DNA of 24,478 bases from an uncultured Alphaproteobacteria bacterium (lineage in GTDB: Bacteria; Pseudomonadota; Alphaproteobacteria; CAAHEQ01; UBA3637), in NCBI GenBank assembly GCA_947629595.1, contig CANREI010000012.1, forward strand, positions 1 to 24,478, given 5' to 3'. A program made the translations under genes and the position numbers. Under the pieces are notes generated by a model. The model was not told the origin of the DNA. It searched no databases and saw only the letters and a list, made by a program, of their open reading frames with translations. Of the stretch, positions 8,108 through 16,506 are shown one piece after another; the first letter of the stretch is position 1; each line of letters begins with the position of its first letter.

Positions 8108-9130
8108 TTATGTTGTTTTTTTCTTTTTGGTCAATTGACGAATGGCAACCTGTTGACGCATATATTCCACATGCGGCACGGCAGGGGACCCCATTAAAAC
8201 GGCACCCGCGGGCACATCACTCATCAAGCCGGATTGTGCTGCAATTTGCGCGCCCGTACCGATTTTTAAATGGCCGGCAAACCCGACCTGTCCGCCGGCG
8301 ACAACAAAATCACCGAATTCGCAACTGCCGGCAATGCCGACTTGGGAAACCATCACGCAACACCGTCCCAACTTGACGTTGTGCGCCACTTGCACCAAAT
8401 TATCAATACGCGTTCCCGAACCGATTACCGTATCACCCATAGCGCCTCTGTCAACCGTTGTGGAAGAACCGATTTCCACATCATCACCGATAATAACGCG
8501 CCCCAATTGCGGCACTTTCACCGGCCCGCGCGCCGACATGGCAAAACCGAAACCGTCTTGTCCGATATGCGCCCCGGGATAGATATATACTTTATTACCG
8601 GCAATACAGTGTGACACCGTTGCATTTGCGCCGACAATGCAATCATTGCCCATTTGTACGCCCGCTTCAATCACCGCATTGGGATGAACCGTACACCGAT
8701 CCCCCAAAACCACGTTTTTACCGATATAAGCACCGGCTTCCACATGACAGCCTTCGCCCAGTTTTGCCGTTGAATCAATATAGGCCCGATCGGAAATATA
8801 AGCCTCCGTCGTTTGCGGATAAAAAGCACTTGCCACCAAACCGTATGACCGATGCGGATCGGCCGATACCAGCGGAATCACACCGCTCGGCACCAAATTC
8901 AAAAACTTTTCCGGCACAATCACCGCACCGGCTTTTGTTTGCGACAAAGCCGTTCGCATGGACGGAATAAATGCCCATGAAACCTGCGTTGCATCGGCTT
9001 CGTCAATAGCGGCCACATCGGTGAAAATGCGCGTATCATCAACGCCTTCCGGCAATTTTACTTCACCGATACGCGCAATTTCAGCCAACGTTAAACTTTC
9101 TTTTTTTTGAAAGAAACGACTGTCCGCCAT
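8108..9130 (-). CDS. lpxD: UDP-3-O-acylglucosamine N-acyltransferase LpxD
   Basis: LpxD adds the second 3-hydroxyacyl chain, on the amine, in lipid A synthesis. The 340-residue protein has an N-terminal uridine-binding domain (about 1-105), a long hexapeptide beta-helix (about 110-300) and a C-terminal helix. Clear motifs are HPNAVIEAGVQMGNDC, GQDGFGFA, GSSTTVDRGAMGDTVIG and the catalytic His250 in VQVAHNVKLG. The start codon overlaps the ompH stop as TAATG. The C-terminus is very basic (TKKKKTT). Confidence 0.96.
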   Translation of the reverse strand: MADSRFFQKKESLTLAEIARIGEVKLPEGVDDTRIFTDVAAIDEADATQVSWAFIPSMRTALSQTKAGAVIVPEKFLNLVPSGVIPLVSADPHRSYGLVASAFYPQTTEAYISDRAYIDSTAKLGEGCHVEAGAYIGKNVVLGDRCTVHPNAVIEAGVQMGNDCIVGANATVSHCIAGNKVYIYPGAHIGQDGFGFAMSARGPVKVPQLGRVIIGDDVEIGSSTTVDRGAMGDTVIGSGTRIDNLVQVAHNVKLGRCCVMVSQVGIAGSCEFGDFVVAGGQVGFAGHLKIGTGAQIAAQSGLMSDVPAGAVLMGSPAVPHVEYMRQQVAIRQLTKKKKTT

Positions 9131-9849
9131 TATTTTTTCTCCGCCGGAGCTGCTTTGGGGGCTTCTGCCGGCTTTTGAGCCGCAGCTGCTTTGGGGGCTT
9201 CTGCCGGTTTTTGAGCCGCAGCTGCCTTTGGCGCTTCTGCCGGTTTTTGAGCCGCAACCGGATTATTTTGCGGCGCTGCCGCTTTTAAGAATAAAGCCGG
9301 ATCAGGGAAAGCAACCGTTATTTCTTTTTTATTTAACCGCGCAATAAAATCTTCCGTTGCATCGGCACACGGTTTTGAATAATAGGTTGCGGATTTGGGC
9401 ATAATAATCGTATAGCCGTCATTTCCCATATCGGCTAACGTTTCTTGAATAAACGGCTCAACTTGTTGCCGTGCCACATTGCCGGCATGTGCAATCAAAG
9501 CTTGTTGTTGACGATATTTCAAATTATAGGCGGCCACTTTTTCACGGAAAGCGATAATTTCTTTTGTAAAGGCACTTTCTCCGGCCGGTGAAGCTTTAAT
9601 TTGATTTTGTAATTTGCTTAACTCGCCTTGAAGCATTTTTTCATCTTCGGCACGCCGCGCCAACATGGCATTGACATATTTTTCCTGTTCGGCATTCAGT
9701 TGACGAAACACATCAGCCTGTTCAAATACTTGTTGATTATTCAACAAACCGATTTTCGGCGTTTTTTTGCAATAACCGCAACAAACGACTGCCGCAACCG
9801 CTACGACCAATGCCGTATAACTGACCAAATTTGAAGATATTTTTTTCAT
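9130..9849 (-). CDS. OmpH/Skp family periplasmic chaperone with Ala-Pro-Lys-rich tail
   Basis: Skp-like proteins hold unfolded outer-membrane proteins in the periplasm and pass them to BamA. Visible are an N-terminal hydrophobic export segment (about 9-25), a beta strand KIGLLNNQQVF that opens the OmpH domain, and a long charged helical hairpin (about 45-125) forming the coiled-coil tentacles. A core-returning strand TIIMPKSATYYS follows. The tail from about 205 is unusual: a 12-residue unit (PAEAPKAAAAQK) repeated three times, giving a 239-residue protein against about 160-200 for relatives. The N-terminus has a C-C-x-x-C cluster right after the hydrophobic segment, so the exact processing site is unclear. 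It lies 3 bp after bamA, the classic bamA-skp-lpxD order. Confidence 0.85.
   Translation of the reverse strand: MKKISSNLVSYTALVVAVAAVVCCGYCKKTPKIGLLNNQQVFEQADVFRQLNAEQEKYVNAMLARRAEDEKMLQGELSKLQNQIKASPAGESAFTKEIIAFREKVAAYNLKYRQQQALIAHAGNVARQQVEPFIQETLADMGNDGYTIIMPKSATYYSKPCADATEDFIARLNKKEITVAFPDPALFLKAAAPQNNPVAAQKPAEAPKAAAAQKPAEAPKAAAAQKPAEAPKAAPAEKK
9139..9256 (-). repeat. In-gene tandem repeat coding the OmpH tail
   Basis: Three nearly identical 36-bp units encode the PAEAPKAAAAQK repeats at the OmpH C-terminus, ending in a partial fourth unit. The third and first units differ only at scattered third positions. The repeat could change copy number by slippage without breaking the frame. Confidence 0.8.
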
Positions 9850-9852
9850 TTT

Positions 9853-12120
9853 TTAAAATCCTTTCCCAAAGTTTAAACGAAAGACTTGTGTTTTATCCCC
9901 TGTTTCTTTCATAACCGGAACTGCGAAATCCAAGTTAATCATACCCATGGGAGATTGCCACAAAATACCGGTACCGACGGAAACTCTCAAAGAGTTTTCA
10001 TATTCCATCATAGCCGCATCATATCCGTCAGGCTTGCCGATGAAACCGGCATCGGAAAACACTTTTCCCTTAATACCCAATTCCCGCGGCAACCCGACCG
10101 GAAAAACAAGTTCCGTCGATGCCGTTGCATACCAGTTACCGCCTAATGCGTCATCAGTATATCTGTCGCGTGCACCGACGCCACCATATTCAAAACCGCG
10201 TAAAGAAGCGTCTCCCAAGAAATAACGGTTGTTAATTCGAACATCTCTGCCGCCGATACCCCACACTTCACCGGCATCACCGCGAACGGATAACACCACG
10301 TCATCCGTTAACGGAAAATATTGAATACCCGTTACATTCACGCGAATAAATTTCGTATCACCGCCCACACCGGCAAAATCCGTTCCCAACGATAAATAAT
10401 ATCCCTCGGTCGGATTGATTCGACTGTCACGCCGATCGTAAGCCAATTCCTGGCCGATCATGGACACCAATGTATCACCTTCCTGCTGTTTAATATAAAC
10501 GGAAGCATCATCATCAACATCGGTTACGTCATCTTGTCGCAACGTATAACGAACCGTTTGATGCAATCTGTCGGTATAATCCCAACCGAAACGAATTGAA
10601 CCGCCGATGGAATCATAACTGTATGAGCTGTAATCACTGTTATCGCGTGTTGTTTTAAACAATTCCACACCGGCCAACAACGGTAAATCCATAAAATACG
10701 GGTTTGTTAACCCGGCAACATATTGTGTTTCCCGTTGCGAAATCATGGCATTCACATTGACAATGTTGCCCGTTCCCAAAATATTGCGTTCCACAACACC
10801 GATTTCGAACAACAAACCGTCATAAGATGACCAACCGACACCCACATTGAATGCACCGGTTGATTTTTCGGAAACCTGCACATCAATATCGGTTTTGGAA
10901 GGATCGCCGTAAACGGGAACCGTTTTAAAATCAACTTTATCAAAATAATCCAAATCTTCCACTTTTTGACGCGACCGCCGTAACTTCGCGGCATTAAACG
11001 CATCGCCTTCCTTAATGCGGAATTCACGCCGAATCACTTTATCCTGCGTGCGGGAATTACCGTGAATGTTAATTTTATTCACAAACACTTTCGCCCCCTC
11101 CTTCACCTTAAAGACAATACGAACCGTTTTGTTTTTTTCGTCTTTAAAGAATTCGGGTGTTACTTCGGCAAAAGCATAGCCGGCATCGGCAAATTCATCG
11201 GTTAAATTTTCAATGGTTTTATCAATCAATTCGGAGTTGAACGTTTCGCCTTTTTCAAATTCGAAACAATCGGTTAAATCCGTTTTGTTTTTACTCATAT
11301 ATTCGGGCAAAGAAACGCGAATTTCCGGTTGTGCGAAACGATATTTTTGTCCTTCCTCAATTTCAATGGTCAACACAAATCCCGATTTATCGGGCAAAAG
11401 CTCTGCCACGGCGTTTTTCACCTCAAAATCAACATAACCGTGTTTTAAATAAAACCGCCGCAGCATTTCCTGATCATAATTTAACCGATCGGGATCATAT
11501 GTATCCGTACTGCTGAAAAACCGATACCATGCATTTTCTTTGGTAATCATTACGTCTTTCAAATCATCGGACGAATACCGTTCGTTTCCGATAAAGTTAA
11601 TTTTTTGAATTAAAGTTTTGGCGCCTTCATCAATTTCAAACACCACATCGACCCGATTTTGATCTCTTTTAATAATTTTCGGCGTTACCGTTGCGCCGAA
11701 TCGTCCGTTGCGTTTATAAACATCCAATAATCTGTCGGCATCATTCTGAGCTTTGCTTTGCGTATAAACCGTACGCGGTTTTAACATAATTTCCGTTTTT
11801 AAAACATCATCATCAAGCTTGTCGTTTCCTTCAAAATAAACATCATGCACAATCGGATTTTCTTCCACGTTAATCATTAACGTGCCGTTACGCATTTGCA
11901 CATCAACATCGGAAAACAAGCCGGTGGCAAACAGGGTTTTCGTTGCCGTATCCAAATCGGATAACGTCATATTTTGCCCGTTTCGCAAATTTAAATAACT
12001 CATAATTGTTGCATTTTCCAATCGTTGTGTTCCGCTGATCTGAACGTTTTTCAATATTTCCGCCGAGGCCGGAGAAACCAAAAAGGAAGTTGTTAAAAGT
12101 AATCCGAATAATTTTTTCAT
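9853..12120 (-). CDS. bamA: Outer membrane protein assembly factor BamA
   Basis: BamA inserts beta-barrel proteins into the outer membrane. From the chosen start the protein is 755 residues. It has a Sec signal peptide (KKLFGLLLTTSFLVSPASA, cleavage before Glu21), five POTRA domains (about 22-420, each with the G-N-x-x-x repeats such as FEGNDKL, FIGNERY and IHGNSRT), and a C-terminal 16-strand barrel. The barrel carries the family SLRGFEYGG (RGF) motif and ends in an aromatic residue (GKGF). An upstream in-frame ATG at 12246 would add 42 residues inside rseP, but the ATG at 12120 gives the signal peptide and a 4-bp ATGA overlap with the rseP stop, so it is preferred. Length and domains are normal. 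Confidence 0.96.
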   Translation of the reverse strand: MKKLFGLLLTTSFLVSPASAEILKNVQISGTQRLENATIMSYLNLRNGQNMTLSDLDTATKTLFATGLFSDVDVQMRNGTLMINVEENPIVHDVYFEGNDKLDDDVLKTEIMLKPRTVYTQSKAQNDADRLLDVYKRNGRFGATVTPKIIKRDQNRVDVVFEIDEGAKTLIQKINFIGNERYSSDDLKDVMITKENAWYRFFSSTDTYDPDRLNYDQEMLRRFYLKHGYVDFEVKNAVAELLPDKSGFVLTIEIEEGQKYRFAQPEIRVSLPEYMSKNKTDLTDCFEFEKGETFNSELIDKTIENLTDEFADAGYAFAEVTPEFFKDEKNKTVRIVFKVKEGAKVFVNKINIHGNSRTQDKVIRREFRIKEGDAFNAAKLRRSRQKVEDLDYFDKVDFKTVPVYGDPSKTDIDVQVSEKSTGAFNVGVGWSSYDGLLFEIGVVERNILGTGNIVNVNAMISQRETQYVAGLTNPYFMDLPLLAGVELFKTTRDNSDYSSYSYDSIGGSIRFGWDYTDRLHQTVRYTLRQDDVTDVDDDASVYIKQQEGDTLVSMIGQELAYDRRDSRINPTEGYYLSLGTDFAGVGGDTKFIRVNVTGIQYFPLTDDVVLSVRGDAGEVWGIGGRDVRINNRYFLGDASLRGFEYGGVGARDRYTDDALGGNWYATASTELVFPVGLPRELGIKGKVFSDAGFIGKPDGYDAAMMEYENSLRVSVGTGILWQSPMGMINLDFAVPVMKETGDKTQVFRLNFGKGF

Positions 12121-13214
12121 TCTATAATCCTTTGCAAAATACGTGGAACATCTAAAAACATGGTATAAGCCACCAACAAAAGCAATAAACCGACACCGGC
12201 CCCTAAAAAGCCGTTTTGAATACGCTCCGGAATCGGTCGCCGACAAACGGCTTCAACGGCATAAAAGAACAAATGTCCGCCGTCTAAAACGGGAATGGGT
12301 AACAAATTCATAAAGCCGATGGCAACGGAAATTTGCACGATAAACATCAATAAAGACAACACACCGCCGCGCATGGCATCACCGGACGCTTCGGCAATGC
12401 CGAGCGGCCCGCGCATATCTTTGGCGGAACGATGTTCAAACAAAACCTGTTTTAAATAAATAAGCGTATCCGCCGTCATTTTATAAATATCCGTTGCCGC
12501 CGTTTGAACAGCCCGAACCGGCCCGATATGTTCATTCACCGTTACATATTCCGTTGCCGCCCGAATGCCGATCAGCGGAAATTCATGATCTTTATGATAC
12601 CGCGGCGTTAAAGAAACACTGCTTTGAACACCGTTTCTTTCAATCACAATAGTCAACGGTTTTTCAAAATCGGTTATGCGCACCGCCCGCAACACATCGG
12701 TATATTCCCGAACGGGCGTACCGTTAATCGACACAAACTTATCGCCGATTTGCAATCCGGCTTCTTCGGCCGCGGAATCAGGCAATATTTCGCCGATAAC
12801 CGGCGGCACAATCACTTCACCCAACGCCATAATCAAACCGGTCAGCAACACAAATGCCGACAGGTAATTCATGGCAGGACCTGCAAAAATAATGGCGGCA
12901 CGTTTCCAAAGCGGTTGCGCCATAAAGGTATATTTTATCTCGCTTTTTTTAATATGCTTTGTTGAAGCTTTTGCACTGGCGGCATCTTCATCACCCAACA
13001 TTTTCACATAACCGCCGAGCGGCAACCAACACACTTTCCAACGCGTGCCTTTTTTATCGATATGATGCCACAATTCTTGGCCGAATCCGATGGAAAAATC
13101 GGTCACTTTAACACCGCACCGACGCGCAATGAAAAAATGACCCCATTCGTGAACAATCACCACCAATGACAAAACAAAAACAAATGCAAAAACATAAATC
13201 AATGATGTCAGCAT
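12117..13214 (-). CDS. rseP: RIP metalloprotease RseP (site-2 protease)
   Basis: RseP cuts membrane-spanning substrates such as anti-sigma factors in envelope stress signalling and removes leftover signal peptides. The 365-residue protein has the zinc site HEWGH at residues 22-26 in the first membrane segment, a second segment near 105-125, and one PDZ domain (about 125-200, IGEILPDSAAEEAGLQIGD). The third zinc ligand is Asp311 in NLLPIPVLDGGH, and the last membrane helix is near 335-355. A single PDZ domain is common in alphaproteobacteria. The start overlaps the cdsA stop as TAATG. The usual neighbour dxr is absent between cdsA and rseP. Confidence 0.95.
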   Translation of the reverse strand: MLTSLIYVFAFVFVLSLVVIVHEWGHFFIARRCGVKVTDFSIGFGQELWHHIDKKGTRWKVCWLPLGGYVKMLGDEDAASAKASTKHIKKSEIKYTFMAQPLWKRAAIIFAGPAMNYLSAFVLLTGLIMALGEVIVPPVIGEILPDSAAEEAGLQIGDKFVSINGTPVREYTDVLRAVRITDFEKPLTIVIERNGVQSSVSLTPRYHKDHEFPLIGIRAATEYVTVNEHIGPVRAVQTAATDIYKMTADTLIYLKQVLFEHRSAKDMRGPLGIAEASGDAMRGGVLSLLMFIVQISVAIGFMNLLPIPVLDGGHLFFYAVEAVCRRPIPERIQNGFLGAGVGLLLLLVAYTMFLDVPRILQRIIE

Positions 13215-14047
13215 TAGAAAAAGGCTCCCGTTTTATCAAACAAAAATAACACGATCGCCGCTGCAACCGCTGCAAACAACAAGCCGTCCACCCGATCGAA
13301 CAATCCGCCGTGTCCGGGAATTAAATTACTGGAATCTTTAAGATTTAAACGCCGTTTAATATAAGACTCAAAGAAATCGCCGATTTGCGACACAACGGCT
13401 AAAACGCCCGCGGACATGGTGAGGCGCTCGGCCCAACCGTCGGGCAAAATATAGGGGGAATGCACTTGCACATAAAGCGTAAACACATAAGCGGCACCGA
13501 ACGCGAACAAAATAGCGCCGGCCAAGCCCGACCACGTTTTTTTGGCACTGATTTTCGGCGCCAACTTCGGTCCCTGCACGGTTTTACCCACGACATAACC
13601 GCCGATATCCGTTGCCCAGACAACAAAAAACAGCCACAGCACAATTTCCCGACTGATATCATCATTGACATAATAAATATAGCCCAACGACAACAGGGGA
13701 ATACAAATATACAACGTTCCGAGCGAATAAGCCAATCGTCCGTTTGTTTGCCAATAAATAACCGTCATACCGAGCAGAGAAAGCCACAAGGCAAACTGCG
13801 GATTTCCTTCGGTTAAAAACGCTACCAGGCAGGCAAAAAAGGCCATAATGACGGTTGATGCCGATAATTTTTTATCAAACATCATACTCCATTCCCAGGC
13901 CAAACCCGACCCTAATGCCGCCAACAAAATTGTGTACAGCGGAATGGAATATTCCTCATAAGCGGATTTTCCAAACCAAATGCAGCCCAAAACCAGCGGT
14001 GCCAAAACCAAGGCAGACAGTGTTCGCAAAAACAGATTTGAATGCAT
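13214..14047 (-). CDS. cdsA: Phosphatidate cytidylyltransferase CdsA
   Basis: CdsA makes CDP-diacylglycerol from phosphatidic acid and CTP, the branch point of phospholipid synthesis, in the cytoplasmic membrane. The 277-residue protein is mostly hydrophobic with about seven to eight membrane segments. The family signature is complete near residues 228-255: S-x-x-K-R, then K-D, then PGHGGLFDRVDG with the metal-binding Asp residues. The WATDIGGYVVGK segment near 145 is also typical. It is the first gene of the envelope operon and has its own promoter, separated from tsf by a terminator. Confidence 0.95.
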   Translation of the reverse strand: MHSNLFLRTLSALVLAPLVLGCIWFGKSAYEEYSIPLYTILLAALGSGLAWEWSMMFDKKLSASTVIMAFFACLVAFLTEGNPQFALWLSLLGMTVIYWQTNGRLAYSLGTLYICIPLLSLGYIYYVNDDISREIVLWLFFVVWATDIGGYVVGKTVQGPKLAPKISAKKTWSGLAGAILFAFGAAYVFTLYVQVHSPYILPDGWAERLTMSAGVLAVVSQIGDFFESYIKRRLNLKDSSNLIPGHGGLFDRVDGLLFAAVAAAIVLFLFDKTGAFF

Positions 14048-14078
14048 TTTAAAGATCCTTTCTTTACAATTTCCTTAA

Positions 14079-14106
14079 ATATTACAGATTTTCCCGTAGC
14101 TGTCAA
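14079..14106 (-). promoter_or_regulatory. Promoter of the cdsA-lpxB envelope operon
   Basis: On the minus strand a perfect -35 TTGACA (14101-14106) is followed after 16 bp by TAATAT (14079-14084). An AAAGGA ribosome site precedes the cdsA ATG. No other clear promoter is visible down to the FzlA-like gene, so this likely drives all ten genes. Confidence 0.72.
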
Positions 14107-14180
14107 GCACTATTCGCATATCTGACGAGATGATTTTATTTTTTTTCTCAAGAGTGAAAATTTTTTGCATTTTTCCGAAA

Positions 14181-14213
14181 AAAAACGGAACGAAAAACAT
14201 TCGCTCCGTTTTC
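14181..14213 (-). terminator. Intrinsic terminator after tsf
   Basis: On the minus strand a 12-13 bp stem (201-212 with 182-193 of the 14 kb block, one G-U pair, 7-nt loop) is followed by a run of eight T. It starts 20 bp after the tsf stop and separates the rpsB-tsf unit from the cdsA operon. Confidence 0.85.
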
Positions 14214-14232
14214 AAAAAGTTTTTGTTGTTTT

Positions 14233-15150
14233 TTATTTCAAACAACTGTTGACTTCGGCGGCAAAATCTTCTTCTTTTTTTGCCAAACCTTCGCCCAATC
14301 CGAATCGGACAAAGCTTTTTAACGTGACATCGGCGCCCAATTCTTTGGCAGCTTGTGCAATCACGTCTTTGACTTTCTGATCGGGATCCATAATGAACGA
14401 TTGCTCTAACACAACCACTTCTTCATAGAACTTGCGCAACCGACCTTCAACCATTTTTTCAATAATATTCGCCGGTTTTCCGGAAGCTTTGGCCTGTTCT
14501 TCATAAATGCCTTTTTCATGAGCAATGGTATCGGCATCCACATCGGCAATACTCAAAAAGCGCGGCGCCGTTGCGGCAACATGCATGGCAATTTTTTTGC
14601 CGAGCTCCGTTAATTTTGCCGTATCCGCCGTACTTTCCAAAGCAACCAACACGCCGATTTTACCTTGTCCCGGCACAATGGCGGTATGCATATACGGAAC
14701 GACAACGCCGTTTGTGACCGACACATACGAGGCACGGCGCAAAGACATATTTTCACCGATTTTGGCAATTAACGCCGTTAACGCATCGGCAACGGATTTA
14801 TCACCGATTTGAGCTGTTTTCACCGATTCGATATCGCCCTTTTGAGCCAACGCAACCGATAAAACTTCCGATAAAAAGGCTTGGAATTCGGCGTTTCGCG
14901 CCACAAAATCCGTTTCCGAGTTTAATTCGACAACAGCCCCTTCTTTTCCTTGAACAATCACGCCGACTAACCCTTGCGAGGCAACGCGTCCGGCCTTTTT
15001 TTCGGCAACGGAAAGACCTTTCTTCCGTAAAAAGTCAATTGCCTGCTCCAAATCGCCGTTTGTTTCGGATAAGGCTTTTTTGCATTCCATCATACCGGCA
15101 CCGGTTTTTTCACGCAGTTCTTTAACCAAACTTGCTGTAATTTCTGCCAT
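14233..15150 (-). CDS. tsf: Elongation factor Ts
   Basis: EF-Ts releases GDP from EF-Tu so that GTP can bind. The 305-residue protein starts with a UBA-like domain (1-55, VKELREKTGAGMMECKKAL) and KGLSVAEKKAGRVASQG. The TDFVARN motif, which contacts EF-Tu, lies near 80-86 in ELNSETDFVARN. Two dimerisation subdomains follow, with HVAATAPRFL near 190 and VLEQSFIMDPDQKV near 250. An AAAGGAG site precedes the start. It follows rpsB by 84 bp with a hairpin between them, and a terminator follows. pyrH and frr, the usual next genes, are missing here. Confidence 0.97.
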   Translation of the reverse strand: MAEITASLVKELREKTGAGMMECKKALSETNGDLEQAIDFLRKKGLSVAEKKAGRVASQGLVGVIVQGKEGAVVELNSETDFVARNAEFQAFLSEVLSVALAQKGDIESVKTAQIGDKSVADALTALIAKIGENMSLRRASYVSVTNGVVVPYMHTAIVPGQGKIGVLVALESTADTAKLTELGKKIAMHVAATAPRFLSIADVDADTIAHEKGIYEEQAKASGKPANIIEKMVEGRLRKFYEEVVVLEQSFIMDPDQKVKDVIAQAAKELGADVTLKSFVRFGLGEGLAKKEEDFAAEVNSCLK

Positions 15151-15193
15151 TTTTCAAAACTCCTTTAATAACTGATTCATATAAAAAGCGTGT

Positions 15194-15221
15194 AAGGGAA
15201 AACAAAAAGCTGTTTTCCCTT
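15194..15221 (-). promoter_or_regulatory. Hairpin between rpsB and tsf, possible attenuator or stabiliser
   Basis: A perfect 10-bp stem (15194-15203 with 15212-15221) closes an 8-nt loop. It begins 14 bp after the rpsB stop. Only a short T run follows a few bases later on the minus strand, so it may lower tsf transcription or protect the rpsB 3' end rather than stop all transcription. Confidence 0.55.
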
Positions 15222-15234
15222 GTTGTGTTCGGAT

Positions 15235-16032
15235 TTATTCCGTCACCGTTTCCGAAGCAGGCGTTTGTGCTTCTTCTTCAACGGGTGTTTCCTGTTTGAC
15301 AGGCTCTGCAATGGCGCCCAAATCAACACCGGCAGCTTTTAATTCGGCTTGCATACCGTCTAAAACGGCACCGCTGACCAAATCGCAATAAAGATTGATG
15401 GCACGCAACGCGTCATCATTGCCGGGAACGGGGTAAGCAATACCGTCGGGGTTTGCATTGGAATCGCAAACGGCAACAACGGGAATACCCAATTTTTTAG
15501 CTTCATTGATGGCTAATTCTTCTTTGGGAACATCGATGACAAAAATTAAATCGGGACGACCGTTCATATCCTGAATACCGCCCAAGGAAGCAAACAATTT
15601 TTCACGTTCGCGGGCAATATTGAGTTTTTCTTTCTTGGTCAATCCTTGAAATTCGCCTTTTTCCGTTTTGGAATCAATTTCTTTTAAGCGTTTAATGCTG
15701 GAAGAAATTGTTTTCCAGTTTGTGAGCATACCGCCCAACCAACGGTGATTCACATAAAACTGTCCGCACCGACCGGCAGCCGCGGCTATCGGTTCCTGTG
15801 CCTGAATTTTTGTTCCGACGAACAAAATTTTGCCGCCTTTGGAGGCCACTTCACGAACGGCTTCCAACGCACGCGATAACATGGGAACGGTTTGTGTTAA
15901 ATCCATGATATGAATGCCGTCACGCGTTCCGTAAATATACGGAGCCATTTTCGGATTCCACCGACGCGCGTTATGACCGAAATGCACGCCGCATTCCATG
16001 AGTTGACGAATTGTAATGTTTTCCAGAGTCAT
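15235..16032 (-). CDS. rpsB: 30S ribosomal protein S2
   Basis: S2 is a primary component of the small ribosomal subunit, bound at the head-body junction. From the chosen ATG the protein is 265 residues. It opens with the typical TIRQLMECGVHFGHNARRWNP and contains the coiled-coil insertion (about 100-150), RPDLIFVIDVPKEELAINEA and GIPVVAVCDSNANPDGI. It ends in an acidic Glu-, Pro- and Thr-rich tail of about 30 residues that is longer than in E. coli. A longer frame reaches back to 16092, but the ATG at 16032 has an AAAGGA site 6 bp away and matches the family N-terminus. The extension would run through the structured leader. Confidence 0.97.
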   Translation of the reverse strand: MTLENITIRQLMECGVHFGHNARRWNPKMAPYIYGTRDGIHIMDLTQTVPMLSRALEAVREVASKGGKILFVGTKIQAQEPIAAAAGRCGQFYVNHRWLGGMLTNWKTISSSIKRLKEIDSKTEKGEFQGLTKKEKLNIAREREKLFASLGGIQDMNGRPDLIFVIDVPKEELAINEAKKLGIPVVAVCDSNANPDGIAYPVPGNDDALRAINLYCDLVSGAVLDGMQAELKAAGVDLGAIAEPVKQETPVEEEAQTPASETVTE

Positions 16033-16150
16033 ATAAAATCCTTTCTTTTTTCCGGTTAAACGTCTGCGATAAAAAAAGATATGAGAAAACACGTTCTCAC
16101 ACCGGAAAGTGCGACCATAAAACGCTTACGGGAACACTTCATTTATCGCA
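16033..16150 (-). promoter_or_regulatory. Structured rpsB leader with pseudoknot potential, candidate S2 autoregulatory site
   Basis: In transcript order the minus strand has segment A (16150-16142), segment B (16108-16102), a 6-bp hairpin (16099-16082), then A' (16073-16065, perfect 9-bp complement of A) and B' (16055-16049, perfect 7-bp complement of B). The order A-B-A'-B' is a pseudoknot. B' ends 4 nt before the AAAGGA ribosome site. Known biology: S2 represses rpsB-tsf in E. coli through the rpsB leader. That this leader does the same is inference. Confidence 0.6.
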
Positions 16151-16182
16151 TGTGAATTTGCTTTTTTTACAAAAGCCTTTTT

Positions 16183-16211
16183 TCTATACACTTTTTTTCA
16201 ACAAATTGCAA
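16183..16211 (-). promoter_or_regulatory. Promoter of rpsB-tsf
   Basis: On the minus strand TTGCAA (16206-16211) and TATAGA (16183-16188) are spaced by 17 bp. Transcription from about 16176 would give a leader of about 145 nt that includes all of the folding segments described for 16033-16150. Confidence 0.65.
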
Positions 16212-16267
16212 GCAAAAAATTTATTTTTGATTTGTTTTTCCGTTCTTATCGAAAAAGAGGAGTATTT

Positions 16268-16419
16268 TTGCCGCCTGACGATGTTTTTTTAGGTAATTTC
16301 CCGACGAACCCGACCGGCGCGAAGGTATTGTTGCCGCCCAACGGGATTATTTTAGGTAATTCCCCGCGAACCGACCGGCGCGAAGGTATTGTTGCCGCTC
16401 GACGATGTTTTTTGAGGGG
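16268..16419. repeat. Tandem repeat, about 62 bp x 2.4
   Basis: Unit one is 16268-16330 (63 bp), unit two 16331-16391 (61 bp), and a partial third is 16392-16419. Each starts with TTGCCGCC/T and ends with CCGACCGGCGCGAAGGTATTG-like sequence. The different unit lengths shift the frame between copies, so it is not a conserved protein repeat. It lies between rpsB and the palindrome cluster. Confidence 0.75.
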
Positions 16420-16442
16420 TAGTGATTATATCCGCTTTCTTT

Positions 16443-16506
16443 CTTATTTTCGGCGGGAAGTGGCGACGCGTAGAATATGCGTCAGCGCGGTGGGCCGAAA
16501 ATTAAG
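16443..16506. repeat. Nested-palindrome repeat, copy 1
   Basis: Outer stem: CTTATTTTCGGC (16443-16454) with GCCGAAAATTAAG (16494-16506), one bulged A. Internal loop: GGGAAGTG and GCGGTGG. Inner stem: GACGC with GCGTC (16465-16469 and 16479-16483). A block similar to the lead-in of the copies at 16748 and 18913 (TATATCCGCTTTCTTTC in this copy) precedes it. Confidence 0.75.

Noticed and set aside
12121..12246. Longer BamA start with 42 extra residues
   Set aside because: The extension is inside rseP, has no signal-peptide character, and the ATG at 12120 gives a perfect Sec signal and the ATGA overlap.
16033..16092. Longer S2 start with 20 extra residues
   Set aside because: It lies inside the structured leader, and the family N-terminus begins at the ATG at 16032 with a good ribosome site.
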